This document shows positions 21,701 to 31,566 of a DNA stretch of 64,000 nucleotides, piece after piece. Position numbers and translations under genes: made by a program. Below the pieces are notes generated by a model. It had not been told where the DNA came from. It did not search any database and was given only the letters and a program-made list of their open reading frames with translations. Each line of letters opens with the position of its first letter. The stretch's first letter is position 1. The stretch comes from Bursaphelenchus xylophilus. Taxonomy: Eukaryota > Nematoda > Chromadorea > Rhabditida > Aphelenchoididae. Location of the stretch: assembly GCA_904066235.2 (NCBI GenBank), contig CAJFCV020000006.1, forward strand, positions 2,790,001 to 2,854,000, in the 5' to 3' direction.

Positions 21701-22979
21701 AGCCCCAGGAGAAACCAATCAACTTCCCCAACGGCGCATCGACTTCACTGACATCGGGGACGATGCCAACTTGGTTAGGGGGCGAATGGTGCAGGACCGC
21801 ACCGAACCCCGGGCTGGGTCCCGCCGCGAAACCTAACGCACCGTTGGAAAGTCAAGGAACGTGAGAGAATGGAATTGAGGGGGGGAGGGATCCGGAGAAC
21901 CGAGTGGCGGTCGGTTGGATTCGGACAATAGGACAGGTTGACGAACGGCTGGCAAGGATAGTTCCGCCAGCCGACACTTGGTTTTACCTATTTTGACATT
22001 TACGTGATTGTATCGACCCTTCCTCTGGATAAACGGGTTTATATTTATTATTGGCGTTCTTTTATTCCTTTGGATAGTTCCGCTGGGATATTTGGGACTT
22101 TGGTGTGGCTTTCGGGGACTCCATTGAACTCCTATCAGGGAGGACCTTTGAACCACTATAGTCGATTACTGTAAAAAACATTAAATTGTAAATTACAGTA
22201 GGTTAATGAGAGAACTAGGCAAAAATACTTCAGGAATATGTTTACTGGATGCCTGCGGTCATTTTAAAATCAAAAACTCAAAATCGATTTTTTCCTATGT
22301 CCAGGCCTAACTGGCGGCTGATTCACTGACTCAGAAATCGTGTTTTAAGCTTCAACAAGATCCAGTGGCCAAAAAATATAAAAAATCAAAAAAAAAATGA
22401 ATATGCAAATTTTTAAAATTAAAAAAATTTTACATATTTAGATTTAAAAATCGTCTTTTTGTAAAGGTTCATGCCTCCATAGCTTTTTCTTTATTTAGAA
22501 AATGAAGTTTTCAAATTTCAAAAACCCAAAAATTTGAATATTCAAACTTCCCAAAATTCTTTTCAAAACCCACTTTAGAAGGGCATATCCACCGTGGCAT
22601 CATCAGGTCCTCCACCTCTTGCACAGTGCAGGCGCGCGGACAATTCCGCGCGCATGACTCCGGCGTGCCGAATGTGTGAATCAGCGTCTGCTGCCCGTAA
22701 AGGAACTGCTCCACCGGACTCATCTGATCAGTGCCGTCGGGACGAGCGCGCTGTGGAAATGATAACACAGCGCTGGCCGAACTGCATATCTAAAAAATTT
22801 GAAGGTTATTTGGGGAAATTCACATATGGAAAAATCGATTTTCATCATGACAACCCAATTTCTCCCCAGCTCACAGTTGCCGCCAGATGCACAAATCGAT
22901 GACGTTTTTGTGGTCGCATGGCTGGAACGGGTCGCTTTCTCCAGGCCTTACTCAATTTTACGGGAATGTCATTTCGCGG
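15719..22979 (-). CDS. C-terminal exons of a single-pass membrane protein
   Basis: The last exon (15719-15898) has a clean ttttcag acceptor, and its 59 codons end in a hydrophobic segment FLLILVPLATLLAIILLIVW followed by CRRYANSSYD and a stop. That fits a type I membrane protein with a very short tail. A matching upstream exon at 22574-22750 ends in phase 0 with a gtgggt donor, and it holds a cysteine cluster, ESCARNCPRAC. A further possible exon is 22875-22979, also phase 0, but its translation is less convincing. The 6.7 kb intron holds a giant palindrome and an LTR retrotransposon. I do not recognise the family; the membrane segment and CRR tail only loosely recall sarcoglycan-like proteins. 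The N-terminal part was not found. Confidence 0.5.
16793..16866 (+). ncRNA. tRNA-like sequence in the left palindrome arm
   Basis: An A-box-like 'tggtgtagtgg' (16801) is followed by a perfect B box, 'ggttcgatccc' (16845-16855). A possible T stem gcggg/cccgt and a partly paired acceptor lie around them. The loop around TTAGTAA recalls tRNA-Thr (AGT), but the anticodon stem is broken. It is best read as a tRNA-derived Pol III promoter relic rather than a working tRNA. Confidence 0.6.
17871..17944 (-). ncRNA. tRNA-like sequence in the right palindrome arm
   Basis: The inverted counterpart of the block at 16793-16866, with identical A and B boxes on the minus strand ('gggatcgaacc' as seen on +). 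The pair are therefore divergent Pol III-type boxes facing the centre of the palindrome. Confidence 0.6.
18191..18563 (+). repeat. 5' long terminal repeat
   Basis: 373 bp, beginning AATGGTGCAGG and ending GAACCACT. It contains a TATA-like 'tttatatttattattgg' near 18447. It matches the 3' LTR in length and, by eye, in every base. Confidence 0.9.
19475..20455 (+). CDS. Retrotransposon Gag-like protein
   Basis: A 326-residue ORF. Residues about 15-60 are charged and heptad-like (KEQREKSDKTLIEVQK), predicting a coiled coil. A capsid-like helical region follows at about 90-270, including 'FIRENNMSIREYADQISD' and a segment around FMAGLNHR, the general form of retrotransposon gag domains. The zinc knuckle is not in this ORF but in the following overlapping one, in the -1 frame. 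Gag would assemble particles that package the element RNA. With no polymerase encoded here, movement would depend on a related autonomous element. Confidence 0.75.
   Translation: MEQGDSSEGSKEVLGDILRFMKEQREKSDKTLIEVQKQAEEDRKKIEELSQSVQTLLAQSEVKQPQSESISFAPRLENPPARSAGSVADLMFIEMRLPTLTGKEKQSEVVSFFYKFRAGTVNHTTQERRDLLEAKVAGKAAWLWEHTSMASESSDFDQNLAEFENELKSRAADHKDWASIYLKPFIRENNMSIREYADQISDITIRAFAGAPKHILEKHLISKFMAGLNHREASIALAAELHKNLPFEEMVKIATNVYEYNKGNWYQPQQNPSFEAENFLNSHAPARLSAFWIGPSQNNRPIPQPTVENVGPFANQHEDFHLPGLQ
20428..21555 (+). CDS. Second retrotransposon ORF with zinc knuckle, no pol
   Basis: Open in the -1 frame relative to gag and overlapping it by 28 bases. A CX2CX4HX4C knuckle (CQYCNGGEHLEKDC) is encoded at 20512-20553. 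The remaining 330 or so residues are acidic and unrecognised, with a hydrophobic stretch near the end (around SVEIPYFVVACSII). There is no protease DSG/DTG, YxDD or integrase motif. The frame change could be a mutation or programmed frameshifting; I see no clear slippery heptamer. An AG-rich tract follows the stop. Confidence 0.5.
   Translation, partial: GFSPTRPAINSRKPESGESISSCKARLFCQYCNGGEHLEKDCHKRKDYLKQLREKALAARVNYKANRGSSINPQIISAGPVEQEPQENSEVKITASCTINEIESLRENPELKSRQEPFTCSNLEESSTRNDELESGDLETLFAEPEISRLPSKVHQQTDYTLELSKSAFMSWKHEKKGIIPSFEEILDNSVYEKWFNTTALEIKDPKVNVDIPKEDTFESFEKRNELSAKIVPRVDQNIQIPGNCLYDNMFLKSFLPAKGCKFKFLEENHSFNGDFDKNNLIEWSYSSRIEGKGTKFKCSEVYVINATNLIVNCYFSVEIPYFVVACSIILKVFQFLIRKFTIYLFCSGKTATRTLFLDKFQDPIKYPENPELAF
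21785..22157 (+). repeat. 3' long terminal repeat
   Basis: The second copy of the 373 bp LTR, apparently identical to the first. It is followed directly by the ATAG target duplication and the rest of the host palindrome arm. Confidence 0.9.
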
Positions 22980-23175
22980 CTGAAACGAAAAAGTATTAAA
23001 CCCGCTCTTCTTCTCCCTTCAGACATCAGTTCCGCGGCTCGGAAAACATTTTATTTAAAATGGAAAAAAATGAAAATGGCACAAAAATTTGCATAAAAAT
23101 TGAGAAATTTGGTTACAAAATGAAATTAGCATGTTTAGATTTTAAAAAATTGCCGATGAAAAATAAATTTTTTTT

Positions 23176-23625
23176 ACAGGGGAAGTACTCCAAGTGCGAC
23201 GCTCAGATTTTCTTTAAATTTAGCACACACATCAGGTATGGGCTAAATATCAATTCCTGAAAGTTTTAGCTCGCGCTTTGCAGGCGCCGCCGAGATATTG
23301 AACGATTTTTGCCGCCGAGAGAGCACGCTAAACGCGGAGAGCGGTCAGAGTGAAAAACGCTTTTTGGCTATAACTTTGGCAGTTTCGTGCGAAAAAATTT
23401 GATTTTTTGTAGAAACATTATCCTTTACGGTAGAAATAGGCATGAAACTTTTATGCCGAAATTCGGCAAAAAGTCCTAAATTTTTGCCGACTTTTGATCT
23501 AAAAATCTCGGCTGTTTCTGTAAAGCGCGAGCTAGGATTTTCGTATATACCTTAGAAAAAATTATTCTAAATTTGCGCCAAGTTTCATCAAAATCTGAGC
23601 GTCGCACTTGGAGTACTTCCCCTGT
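23176..23625. mobile_element. MITE family A, full copy
   Basis: Bounded by 'acaggggaagtactccaag' and its complement ending cccctgt. It is oriented opposite to the 4293 copy in its asymmetric core ('ggcggcgcc' and 'gcgcgagc' blocks). It is non-coding. Confidence 0.75.
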
Positions 23626-23639
23626 TATTATCCAAAAAT

Positions 23640-24549
23640 GAATGAAAATTTCAATGTTGAATATTCAAATTTTTGAAATAAAATCAGAATAAATAAACAT
23701 TGAAATTTCTATAAAAATTTAAATCAAAGTAATTAGCAACTGTTTTAAAGCTTTGAATATTTGAAATCTAAACATTTCAAATTAGAATATTCAAATTTTT
23801 AAAATTAAAAAAGCACATCAAACTTGACAAAATATATATAAATTTCAAATTACTAAGGATTTAAAATCGCACTTACAAGCAAAAAATATATGAAAAATTT
23901 GCATATTATATCTAAAAACTACAAATTTGAATATTCAAAATTTTGTCCAAAAAATTAAATTCAAGTTTAAAATAATGATTTCTGGTTTGTTGCCTTAAAA
24001 AAACCATAGAACACCAGGAATTTTCTCTCCCCACACTACTAATTAAAACGCCATTTTCAATGACAGGATTTACTGGAAACAGACGTTGTCATAACAGACG
24101 TGCCCCAGACGTTGCCATAAACACGGAGAAGTAAAAATACGAATTCTGAAATTGTCTCATGGCATTAGAGAAGTAGTACAAACGCGTTATAAAAAGAAAG
24201 AAATGGGAGTGTAAAATATGGTAAAAGGTGTGACGATATATGCCGCTGGAATACTACAAAAACTGGAAAAGTTAGAGGGTAGTTATTATAACGTAATCTT
24301 TTTATATGGCCTCAAAAAAATTGTCCTTGCAAAATTCTAAATTATTTTTTTTTATTTTGCAAAGGACAGTGTGCATAGCAAGGTATGCTATTATATAATC
24401 ATATCACTATTTATATGTCATAATCATATAAACAGTAATGTGTGGGGCATCTTTGTGGATGCATTTGAATTGGCCATAACTTCTGTATTTTTTGCCAAAA
24501 ATTCTTTTCTTTTTTGACAAAAGCCTCAGACAGTAATATAATATTTATA
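23640..24549. other. AT-rich intergenic stretch
   Basis: Dominated by 'gaatattcaaattt' and 'atgcaaattt' words up to about 24000, then unique AT-rich sequence. No exon or RNA gene is seen. Confidence 0.45.
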
Positions 24550-25000
24550 TAGGGGAAGCACTCCAAGCGCGACGCTCAGATTTTGATGAAACTTGGCGCA
24601 AATTTCGAATAATTGTTTCTAAGATATATGCGAGAATCCTTAGCTCGCGCTTTACAGAAACAACCGAGATTTTTAGATCGAAAGTCGGCCAAAATTTAGG
24701 ACCTTTTGCCGAATTTCGGCACGAAAAGTTTCATGCCTGTTTCAACCGTAAAGGATAATGTTTCTACAAAAAATCAAATTTTTCCGCCCGAAACTCCCTA
24801 AGTTATGGCCAAAAAGGTATTTTCTCTCTGACCGCTCTCCACGTTTAGCGTGTTCTCTCGGCGGCAAAAATCGTTCGATATCTCGGCGGCGCCCGCAAAG
24901 CGCGAGCTAAAACTTTCAGGAATTGATATTTAGTCCATGCCCGGTGTGTGTGCAAAATTTAAAGAAAATCTGAGCGTCGCACTTGGAGTACTTCCCCTGT
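24550..25000. mobile_element. MITE family A, full copy
   Basis: Ends 'aggggaagcactccaagc' and 'acttggagtacttcccctg'. The internal order matches the copies at 4293 and 51461. It is non-coding. Confidence 0.75.
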
Positions 25001-25742
25001 TAGTTTTTTTTTTGATTTTTTGCTCTCAAACGATTCTACGTAAAATTTTAAGACTTCTCAGTCCGGGTTTGCCATGACTATCCATGACTATCCTACTGTT
25101 CCCGAAATACAACCAATTTTTGACATTTTTTCAAGATTTTTTGATTTTTATCATTATAGAATAAAAATGTATATGGATTGCTATAACATTGTTTATGCTA
25201 AACTTTGGGAGAACCTGCGGATTCATGAGAAAAAAGAATCTCTACATTTGGATGAAAAATAAAGAAGCTAGAGCAAATTCAAACCGGACCACAAAGATGC
25301 CCCATACAAACAAGAAGTAAATACAAAAACACGACGTCCTATGCGGAATTAATGCAGAATGATGAATACGAGAACACAGGAGAGGCGCTCGAAGTGGGAG
25401 GCTCAGATTTAGATGAAGGCAGTGACAACAAAATACCAAGTAAATCGTAATAGTAAGCTATGCCAATGAGCTAAATATTCCAAAGCAACACTAAAACAGG
25501 AAAAAAGACGGTAAGGAGATCAAAAAAAATTTGTGGGCAAGAGAAAAAATTAGAGCCAAACTTTAGAAAATAAGGCAAAATACAGAACGTTGGCCAAATT
25601 TTTGTGGTCATCAGACTGTCTGAAAAATAATGTGGATTTGTCGCGGCAAAATTTTCACCGGCTCGCAACAATGCCACGCCAAATCTCCAGCCGCCGCAAG
25701 CCGTCGAAGGCGTTACCAGGAGATCTTAAGAAGCGACGAATC

Positions 25743-26106
25743 CACATTATTTTCCCGACAGACTGATATACAAAAAAAGTCCAAGCTATTTTCCCGACAG
25801 ACTGGTATACAAAAAAGACCACATTATTTTCCCGACGGACCGATATACAAAAAAGTCCACATTATTTTCCCGACGGACCGATATACAAAAAAGTCCACAT
25901 TATTTTCCCGACAGACCGATATACAATAAAAGACCATATTATTTTTCCGACGGACCGACATACAAAAAAGGCCACATTATTTTCCCGACAGACCGACATA
26001 CAAAAAAGGCCACATTATTTTCCCGACGGACCGATACACAAAAAACGGCACATTATTTTTCCGACAGGCCGATATACAAAAAAGGCCACATTATTTTCCC
26101 GACACC
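25743..26106 (+). repeat. 38 bp minisatellite built from the end of a family B MITE
   Basis: About ten head-to-tail units of 'cattattttcccgacagac' followed by cgatatacaaaaaagtc, with small substitutions (cagac/cggac). The unit is the right terminus of family B plus a short linker. A degraded family B left end sits at about 25612. It is non-coding. Confidence 0.85.
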
Positions 26107-26794
26107 CTGATAAATTATATACAGAAATTTTTCTATTTCCTCAAGCTCATCCCCATTCAAAACCATTACCGCACGCAGCTCGCCCTCTAACCCAATTAAC
26201 CAAACTTCCGCCTCTCCCCAAATTTAGCATTACAAATAAGCGGCCGCGAGAGACAATAGCCCACTTTGCCGAAAAACAATCTCACTCGTACCGCGAATAT
26301 AAGCCCCATTTCCGGCATAGTCTTGAGCTTTGTGTCCCCACGCATAATATAGGCCCCACGAATCAAGGTCAGCAAGCGGTAAACAAAATGGGATGAATGT
26401 CAGAGTGACGGGTAGCGTGACTTGTGAAGGTCACAAGAAGGCTTGTTAAAGACTTTTGAGTAGGAGTTGTGGCGTAATAAGTTCAACATTGATATTAAAG
26501 TGCAGTAAAGTGCTTTGGAGAAATATTTTTTGATGAGGTTTTGGTGAAACTTAAAACGCTTACAATAACAAAAAAGTGTTTTACTTTTTCGGTCGTTTGC
26601 AAAAACGGCCGCGATTTTTAGATCGAAAGCTGGAAAAAAATGTGATGCTTTTTTTGCGAGTTTTGCTATCATGCCGTAGGCTAAATCTGGCACTGGCAAA
26701 AAGAACAGTTTCAGGGGCTGTCAAGTCATCAACGCAGAGCTGTGTTGATTAAGGGGGATTTCAAACTGGCCTTACGTAGACCACCAACCCACAT

Positions 26795-27237
26795 GAGAAG
26801 GTAACCCAAGTGCAACGCTTAAAACTTGATAAAACTTGGCATAGATTTAGAAAAACATTTTCTACGACATATGCGAGACTCCTACCGTGCGCTTTGCAGA
26901 AACGACTGATAATATCAGCTCGAAAGATTGGCAAAATCGCAAATTTTTTGCGAATTTTAGCATCAAAAGTTTTATACCTATTCCTGCAGTAGAGAGTAAT
27001 GTTTCCACAAAAAATCATTTTTTCCGTACGACACTGGCAAAGGTATAGACAAGAGTGTATTTTTCCCTGACCGCTCTCCGCCTTTCGCGTGATCTCGCTG
27101 CCACAAAGATCATTGAATATCTCGGCTGCCCTTGCGAAGCGCGAGCTAAAATTTACAAGAGTTGAGATGCGGCCTATGCACCAGGAGTGTGAAAAATTTT
27201 AATAAAATCTGAGAGTTGCACTTGAGAAAATTCCCAT
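26795..27237. mobile_element. Diverged family A copy
   Basis: Shares order and words with family A, including 'ttgataaaacttggcata', 'tgcgctttgcagaaacgac' and 'tgaccgctctccgcctttcg', but it is heavily substituted. It is an older insertion. Confidence 0.6.
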
Positions 27238-27379
27238 GTAAGCCTATACAAACCACTGAGAAACTATCTCTACGATCCCCGTTCCTTCCTACATCTTACA
27301 AATTCCATATTCCCACCTTTCACGCCGTGTTTCAACTGACGTTTCCTCACTTCTCAACAGTTTCCAGGCGATAAGGCCC

Positions 27380-27830
27380 ATCTCCTTCATCCTGCGTGAA
27401 AATTTGCGGGCGAATTCCGACGGCTGGGATGTCCTTTCCGCCCGCCCCGCCCGAAGGGGTCATCCGCGCCGGAAAAGCCGCCGAACTGAGCGGTTTCGAG
27501 GACCTGCCCTCAGGGCTTCTTCGTGTATCTTCTTCGGCGGGTTTCGGCTGTCGGAAGAAATTAATTCCCCCACCAAATTAGGCAGTAAAATGGGCTGCCA
27601 ACGGGCGTGGAATCGAAGGGCCGGAGATGGGTTGGCTGGACCGGGAAGGGCGTAATTACTGGCAGCCCGAGTTGCCCGACAGGTGACGGTACTGGAGAGG
27701 TCGAGGAATGGAGAAATGGGAAAAACAGAAAATTGTTTCAAAGGTTTCATCGTCAAACCTTCGAATGGAAGGGATTTTTGACCACGGCCACCTGTGACAA
27801 GGGGTCACATCCCTGTCACACGTAAATGCG
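27380..27830. other. Isolated G/C-rich block
   Basis: Strongly G/C-rich and CpG-containing within AT-rich repeats ('ccgcccgccccgcccgaa' near 27439). Both strands carry open frames of 60-98 codons without recognisable domains or clear splice borders. It could be a promoter, an exon of an unidentified gene, or foreign or contaminant sequence. Function is unknown. Confidence 0.3.
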
Positions 27831-27954
27831 GACAAAAAACCTTTACCCTCAGAATCAAGGCACCGCGACCCAAATTTTGATGCGTAATTCTACAACAGGG
27901 CTTCCACATATAGTAGAATATTAGATGTAATGCAGTTTAAGTAAGAAGAACAGA

Positions 27955-28396
27955 CTTAAAAAAAATTGGCACAAATTTATATAAGAATTTTTTGAAGACA
28001 TGAGAGATTCCTAACGAGGCATTGCCGATATCTAGTAAGGCATAGCGAGACTTCTAGCTTGAGATTGTTAGTTCAAAAGTTGAAAAAATAAAAAAAATTT
28101 TTTTTTGCGAATTTAGGTGTCAAAAGTTTCACACCTATTTCAACGATAGAGAGTAATGTTTCCACAAAAAATCGATTTTTTCCACGCAAAAATAATAGAG
28201 TTGTGGCCAAGAAGTATCTTTTCTCTAGCCGTTCTCCGCTTTTGCGTACTCTCTCGGCCACAAAGAACGTTGAATATCTCGGCTTCACCTGCAAAGCGCG
28301 AGCTAAAACTTTCAGGAATTAATAAACGACCTATACCAAAAGTGCGTCCAAAATTTGGAGAAAATCCTAGCGTCGCAATTGTCGCCCTTCCTCTAT
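27955..28396. mobile_element. Diverged family A copy
   Basis: Contains the family's 'aatgtttccacaaaaaatcg', 'ccgttctccgcttttgcg' and 'gcaaagcgcgagctaaaac' blocks in order. It is non-coding and degraded. Confidence 0.6.
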
Positions 28397-28994
28397 GACG
28401 AGAAACCGTAAAAAACGGTTTTCCGCGCCATCTTTGTAATAAAAACATCCCAAATCCCTCGGCAATCTCTTTTCGATCCCAAAACGCCTTTTTATGACCG
28501 CTAATGCCCTCGCCCTTTGCAGATTTAATATTCAATTTCTTTGGGCAATTCAGTCGTCATGACATTTCGCCTCTTCCCAGACTATTTTTGGTTCGAAACC
28601 GTAAAGTGATTAGACGAAAAACGGTCCAAAAAATACGAATAAAAATTTTGTAAAAATAGTTTTTTCCTTTTTGCGTCATCGGAAATACCTTTTCTTATTC
28701 AAAAAGTTTAAAAATTTCGCCTTTTCGAATGGAAGTGCAATCAAATTGCAATTCTTTTATGGAAACTTTGCGACGAAAATTCGATTAGTCGGAGGATTTC
28801 CGAAGGAGCAAAGTTTGAAAAAGAGGAAGATTTGAATAGCACTTGGAAGCGTAGACGAAAAAATTGAGCGACCTTTGAGGGCGAGAGACCGTGGAGAAAT
28901 AGGAGAGACGGTCAGAGAAAAAAAACTCTTGCTTGATTTTCGGCCGTATTTTTTTAAAAATTGTAGCGGAAAGGCATGATGATTCGTAGAAGAT

Positions 28995-29475
28995 TTTTTA
29001 TTTTTGTCGGACACTTCGCGGACATCTCTATTCGCGGACACCCAACTCGCGGACACGGGTTTCCCTATTCGCGGACGCCCAAGTATTTCCGTCTAATTAT
29101 TTCTTATTTCTGCGTGTATATTGTTATATTGTTACCAACGCTGTACAATGGATATCACTAACCCTGATGAAGAAGCCTCGTTCAAGCTTGTTGCATTGCC
29201 GTCGCAACGTCGAGGGACGTATACGAGGTTTTCGGCGCCCCATCCAGACGACGATGGTTTGGTATATGCATTAACCAATGGTGGAAAAGCTGATAGAAAG
29301 GGAATGCTACGATACTTCTTTGCCTACTGCCGTGCCGTGAACGACAAAAACCGGAGGAATAAAGAAGACGTCACATCTTTCCATATAGGGCGTCCGCGAA
29401 CAGCGTGTCCGCGAACTGGGAATGTCCGCGAATAGGGTGTCCGCGAATAGAGATGTCCGCGAATAGGGTATCACT
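28995..29475. mobile_element. Short element with TTCGCGGACA-repeat ends and an internal ORF
   Basis: Both ends are arrays of 'attcgcggacatctcta'-type units (five to six per end, about 15 bp spacing) in inverted orientation: 29005-29080 and 29388-29470. The interior carries a reading frame from 29148. No transposase core is seen. Multiple subterminal motif copies recall transposase-binding arrays of larger DNA transposons; this is inference. Confidence 0.6.
29148..29387 (+). CDS. Small ORF inside the TTCGCGGACA element
   Basis: About 80 codons beginning MDITNPDEEASF and containing HPDDDGLVYALTNGGKADRK then MLRYFFAYCRA. The composition is protein-like and less AT-rich than the flanks. The frame then runs into the right terminal array, so it is either a first exon with an unrecognised donor or truncated. 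The family is not recognised. It may be the remnant of an element-encoded DNA-binding protein. Confidence 0.4.
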
Positions 29476-29610
29476 CTTTTTGGAGACACTATGGAAATTG
29501 AGGAGAGACGGTCAGAGAAAAATGGATTTTCCGGCCCGACTGGTGTTATTTTTCGAAATTAGGGGATACCGAAAATTTTCAACTGTAGAGACTACAAAAA
29601 AATTAACCAT

Positions 29611-29762
29611 TAGTCTGTCGGGAAAATAATGAGCACTCTGTTGCATCGAAAATCACATCGCCGCCAAGAAAATGAATTGTCTTGTGACAAAATAAAATTG
29701 CTTTTTTACAGCGACATGATTGGCGCAGCGACAACGTTCTCATTATTTTCCCGACAGACCGA
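29611..29762. mobile_element. MITE family B copy
   Basis: 'agtctgtcgggaaaataatg' and its complement, with the core 'tcgcatcgaaaatcacat'. Hairpin-forming, non-coding. Confidence 0.75.
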
Positions 29763-29970
29763 TATGTTTCCAGAGAAGAGATTATGGAAAATGAGGAGAG
29801 ATGGTCATAAAATAAAAAAATTTTCTGAGAATTTTGTTGCATGACCCAAAATTTTTGCCTTGAAAATCCAAAAAATCAATTTTTCACCAATTTTAGACCT
29901 AAAATACCTGGTCACATGTATCTGCAAAGCACAAACTAATCGTCTTGTATATTCCTCGGAAAATTGTATC

Positions 29971-30124
29971 ATCTGTCGGGAAAATAATGAGCCCTCTGTA
30001 GCAACGAAAATCGCATCGCCGCCGAGAAAAATCAATTGTTTCGGGGCAAAATCGAATTGCTTTTCACTTCAGCGATACGATCGGAAAGTTTTGACATTGC
30101 GCTCATTATTTTCCCGACAGATTT
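29971..30124. mobile_element. MITE family B copy
   Basis: Opens 'ctgtcgggaaaataatgagc' and closes 'gctcattattttcccgacag'. Only about 210 bases from the preceding copy. Confidence 0.75.
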
Positions 30125-30524
30125 ATAATCTAAATTTGCGCCAAATATCATTACAAATTTATAAAAAATAATGATTTTTGGCCAACGACACTACGTACTC
30201 TTTAGTAAAATTTTGTTTCCAAAAATTCATTACACAAATCTCCCACTATCTCTCCGCCAAGCTTTATATGTCATTTACACCCCAAAATGAAAGTCAGAGG
30301 CAAGAATGGAAGGCTGAAAATTTCCAAAAATATACATCTGGCGGCTTATCCTTCCTGTCCTCACTTGACATCTTCTTGTTTTTTCTCCGCTTTCTTGTTG
30401 GCCTAAAAACCGATACTAATCCGGGGAGTTTGAAAAAACAAATTCTTTGGGCTTTGTGGGGGCAATAAACAAATGTAAAACAGTTTGTGAGCTTAAGTAA
30501 TCTTCAGTTTGCAAATTTGGAAGA

Positions 30525-30860
30525 TTTTTTGAAAATTTGCATAATTTAAAAAATTTGCATAATTTCAAAAAATTTGCATAATTTCGAAAATTTGCATAAT
30601 TTAAGAAATTTTGCATAATTTCAAAAATTTGAATAATTTCGAAAAGCTGCATTATTTCAAAAATTTTCATAATTTAAAAAATTTGAATAATTTCAGAAAT
30701 ATGCATAATTTCGAAAATTTGCATAATTTAAGAAATTTTGCATAATTTCAAAAAAGGTTGCATAATTTCAAAAATTTGAATAATTTCGAAAAGCTGCATT
30801 ATTTCAAAAATTTTCATAATTTAAAAAATTTGCATAATTTTAAAAATTTGAATATTTTAG
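30525..30860. repeat. AT-rich 17-18 bp minisatellite
   Basis: Roughly 18 tandem variants of 'aatttgcataatttcaaaa'. Unit length drifts between 16 and 20 bases, and parts form a higher-order repeat of about 100 bp. It is non-coding. Confidence 0.8.
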
Positions 30861-30869
30861 TAAAAAAAG

Positions 30870-31566
30870 TAAAGCACTATCTGTGTATGCTCCACAAAAA
30901 ATTTCTATATCAAAATTTAAATATTCAAGCTTTAAAATTTGAATATTCATCAAGACAATCATCTCCCTAAAAATTTGAATATCTCATTCAGCCAAAAGAG
31001 ATGGCCATTAAATAAGATGGCTTCCAATCCCCTGAGGGTTCCAAATAAAGGTTCGAGTAAATTCAACGAAAATCAAATTTGTAGTGTGTTCTGGGAAGCC
31101 ATACGAAAACGCAATGGATTACATAGGAAATCGTCTAACGGCTTAAAGCATAGGATTAGCATTGCACTTTTAGCGTTCTTTGGTGACTAAGAACATTAAT
31201 TGTAAGGTTACAATATTCATTAAAAATAGAAAAATCAAAAAAATAAAAAATTTGGCGGGGAAAAAATAAAATTTTCTTTTCAAAATCCACGCCTTCATGC
31301 TTACATATATGTAAATATTACATACATAAAACCCACAATTTCGAAAAATTCCTACTTTCTATTTTTCCGCTATGAATGATAAGTGTCAGTTATATGACGA
31401 AAAGGTCCACGGCAATCTTTGGATAGTCAAAACAAGGAAGAATAGAATGAAGGAATATACATATAACATCAAAATATCCTTGGTGGGACATATATGTACA
31501 TCCGTCCCACGCATACATAATATAAATAGTCAAAGCTTCAAAACTGGAAAAAACATGATATAGCAT
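30870..31566. other. AT-rich stretch without a recognised gene
   Basis: Contains AT-rich words and some unique sequence at 31010-31190 with an 83-codon frame that has no domain. I see no splice-bounded exon. Confidence 0.4.

Larger units (their letters stand above)
18191..22157 (+). mobile_element. Young gag-only LTR retrotransposon
   Basis: Two 373 bp direct repeats (18191-18563 and 21785-22157) appear identical by eye. They flank a 3.2 kb interior with a gag-like ORF and a zinc-knuckle ORF. A primer-binding-site-like TGG starts immediately after the 5' LTR, and a purine tract, 'ttagggggcg', directly precedes the 3' LTR. The host palindrome supplies the empty site: its left arm reads gtaatagtcgat (as complement), and the right arm has ATAG on both sides of the insertion, a 4 bp duplication. 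No reverse transcriptase, integrase or protease motif is visible, so the copy is non-autonomous. General layout suggests Ty3/Gypsy or BEL affinity. This is unresolved. Confidence 0.88.
16370..22347. mobile_element. Giant palindrome (about 850 bp arms) with tRNA-like sequence in each arm
   Basis: The left arm is about 16370-17220. The right arm is 17510-18190 plus 22158-22347, interrupted by an LTR retrotransposon. Paired landmarks are 'cgtacgcagctaattcttca' at 17178 with its complement near 17540, and 'gactcagaaatcgtgtttta' at 22328 with its complement near 16371. The arms match closely apart from small indels, such as an 11-base insertion near 22300. The spacer is about 290 bases. There is no transposase. 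Each arm contains one tRNA-like block. Confidence 0.8.

Noticed and set aside
22875..22979. Alternative frame with two cysteines (FQPCDHKNVIDLCIW) as an exon of the minus-strand gene
   Set aside because: That frame has a stop just upstream and no acceptor to avoid it. Only the phase 0 frame is open through the segment, so the cysteine reading was not used.
25743..26106. CRISPR-like array
   Set aside because: Units are contiguous 38-mers with no variable spacers, and the genome is eukaryotic.
27460..27756. 98-codon minus-strand frame in the G/C-rich block
   Set aside because: High G/C content alone lengthens open frames. No motif or splice sites support coding.
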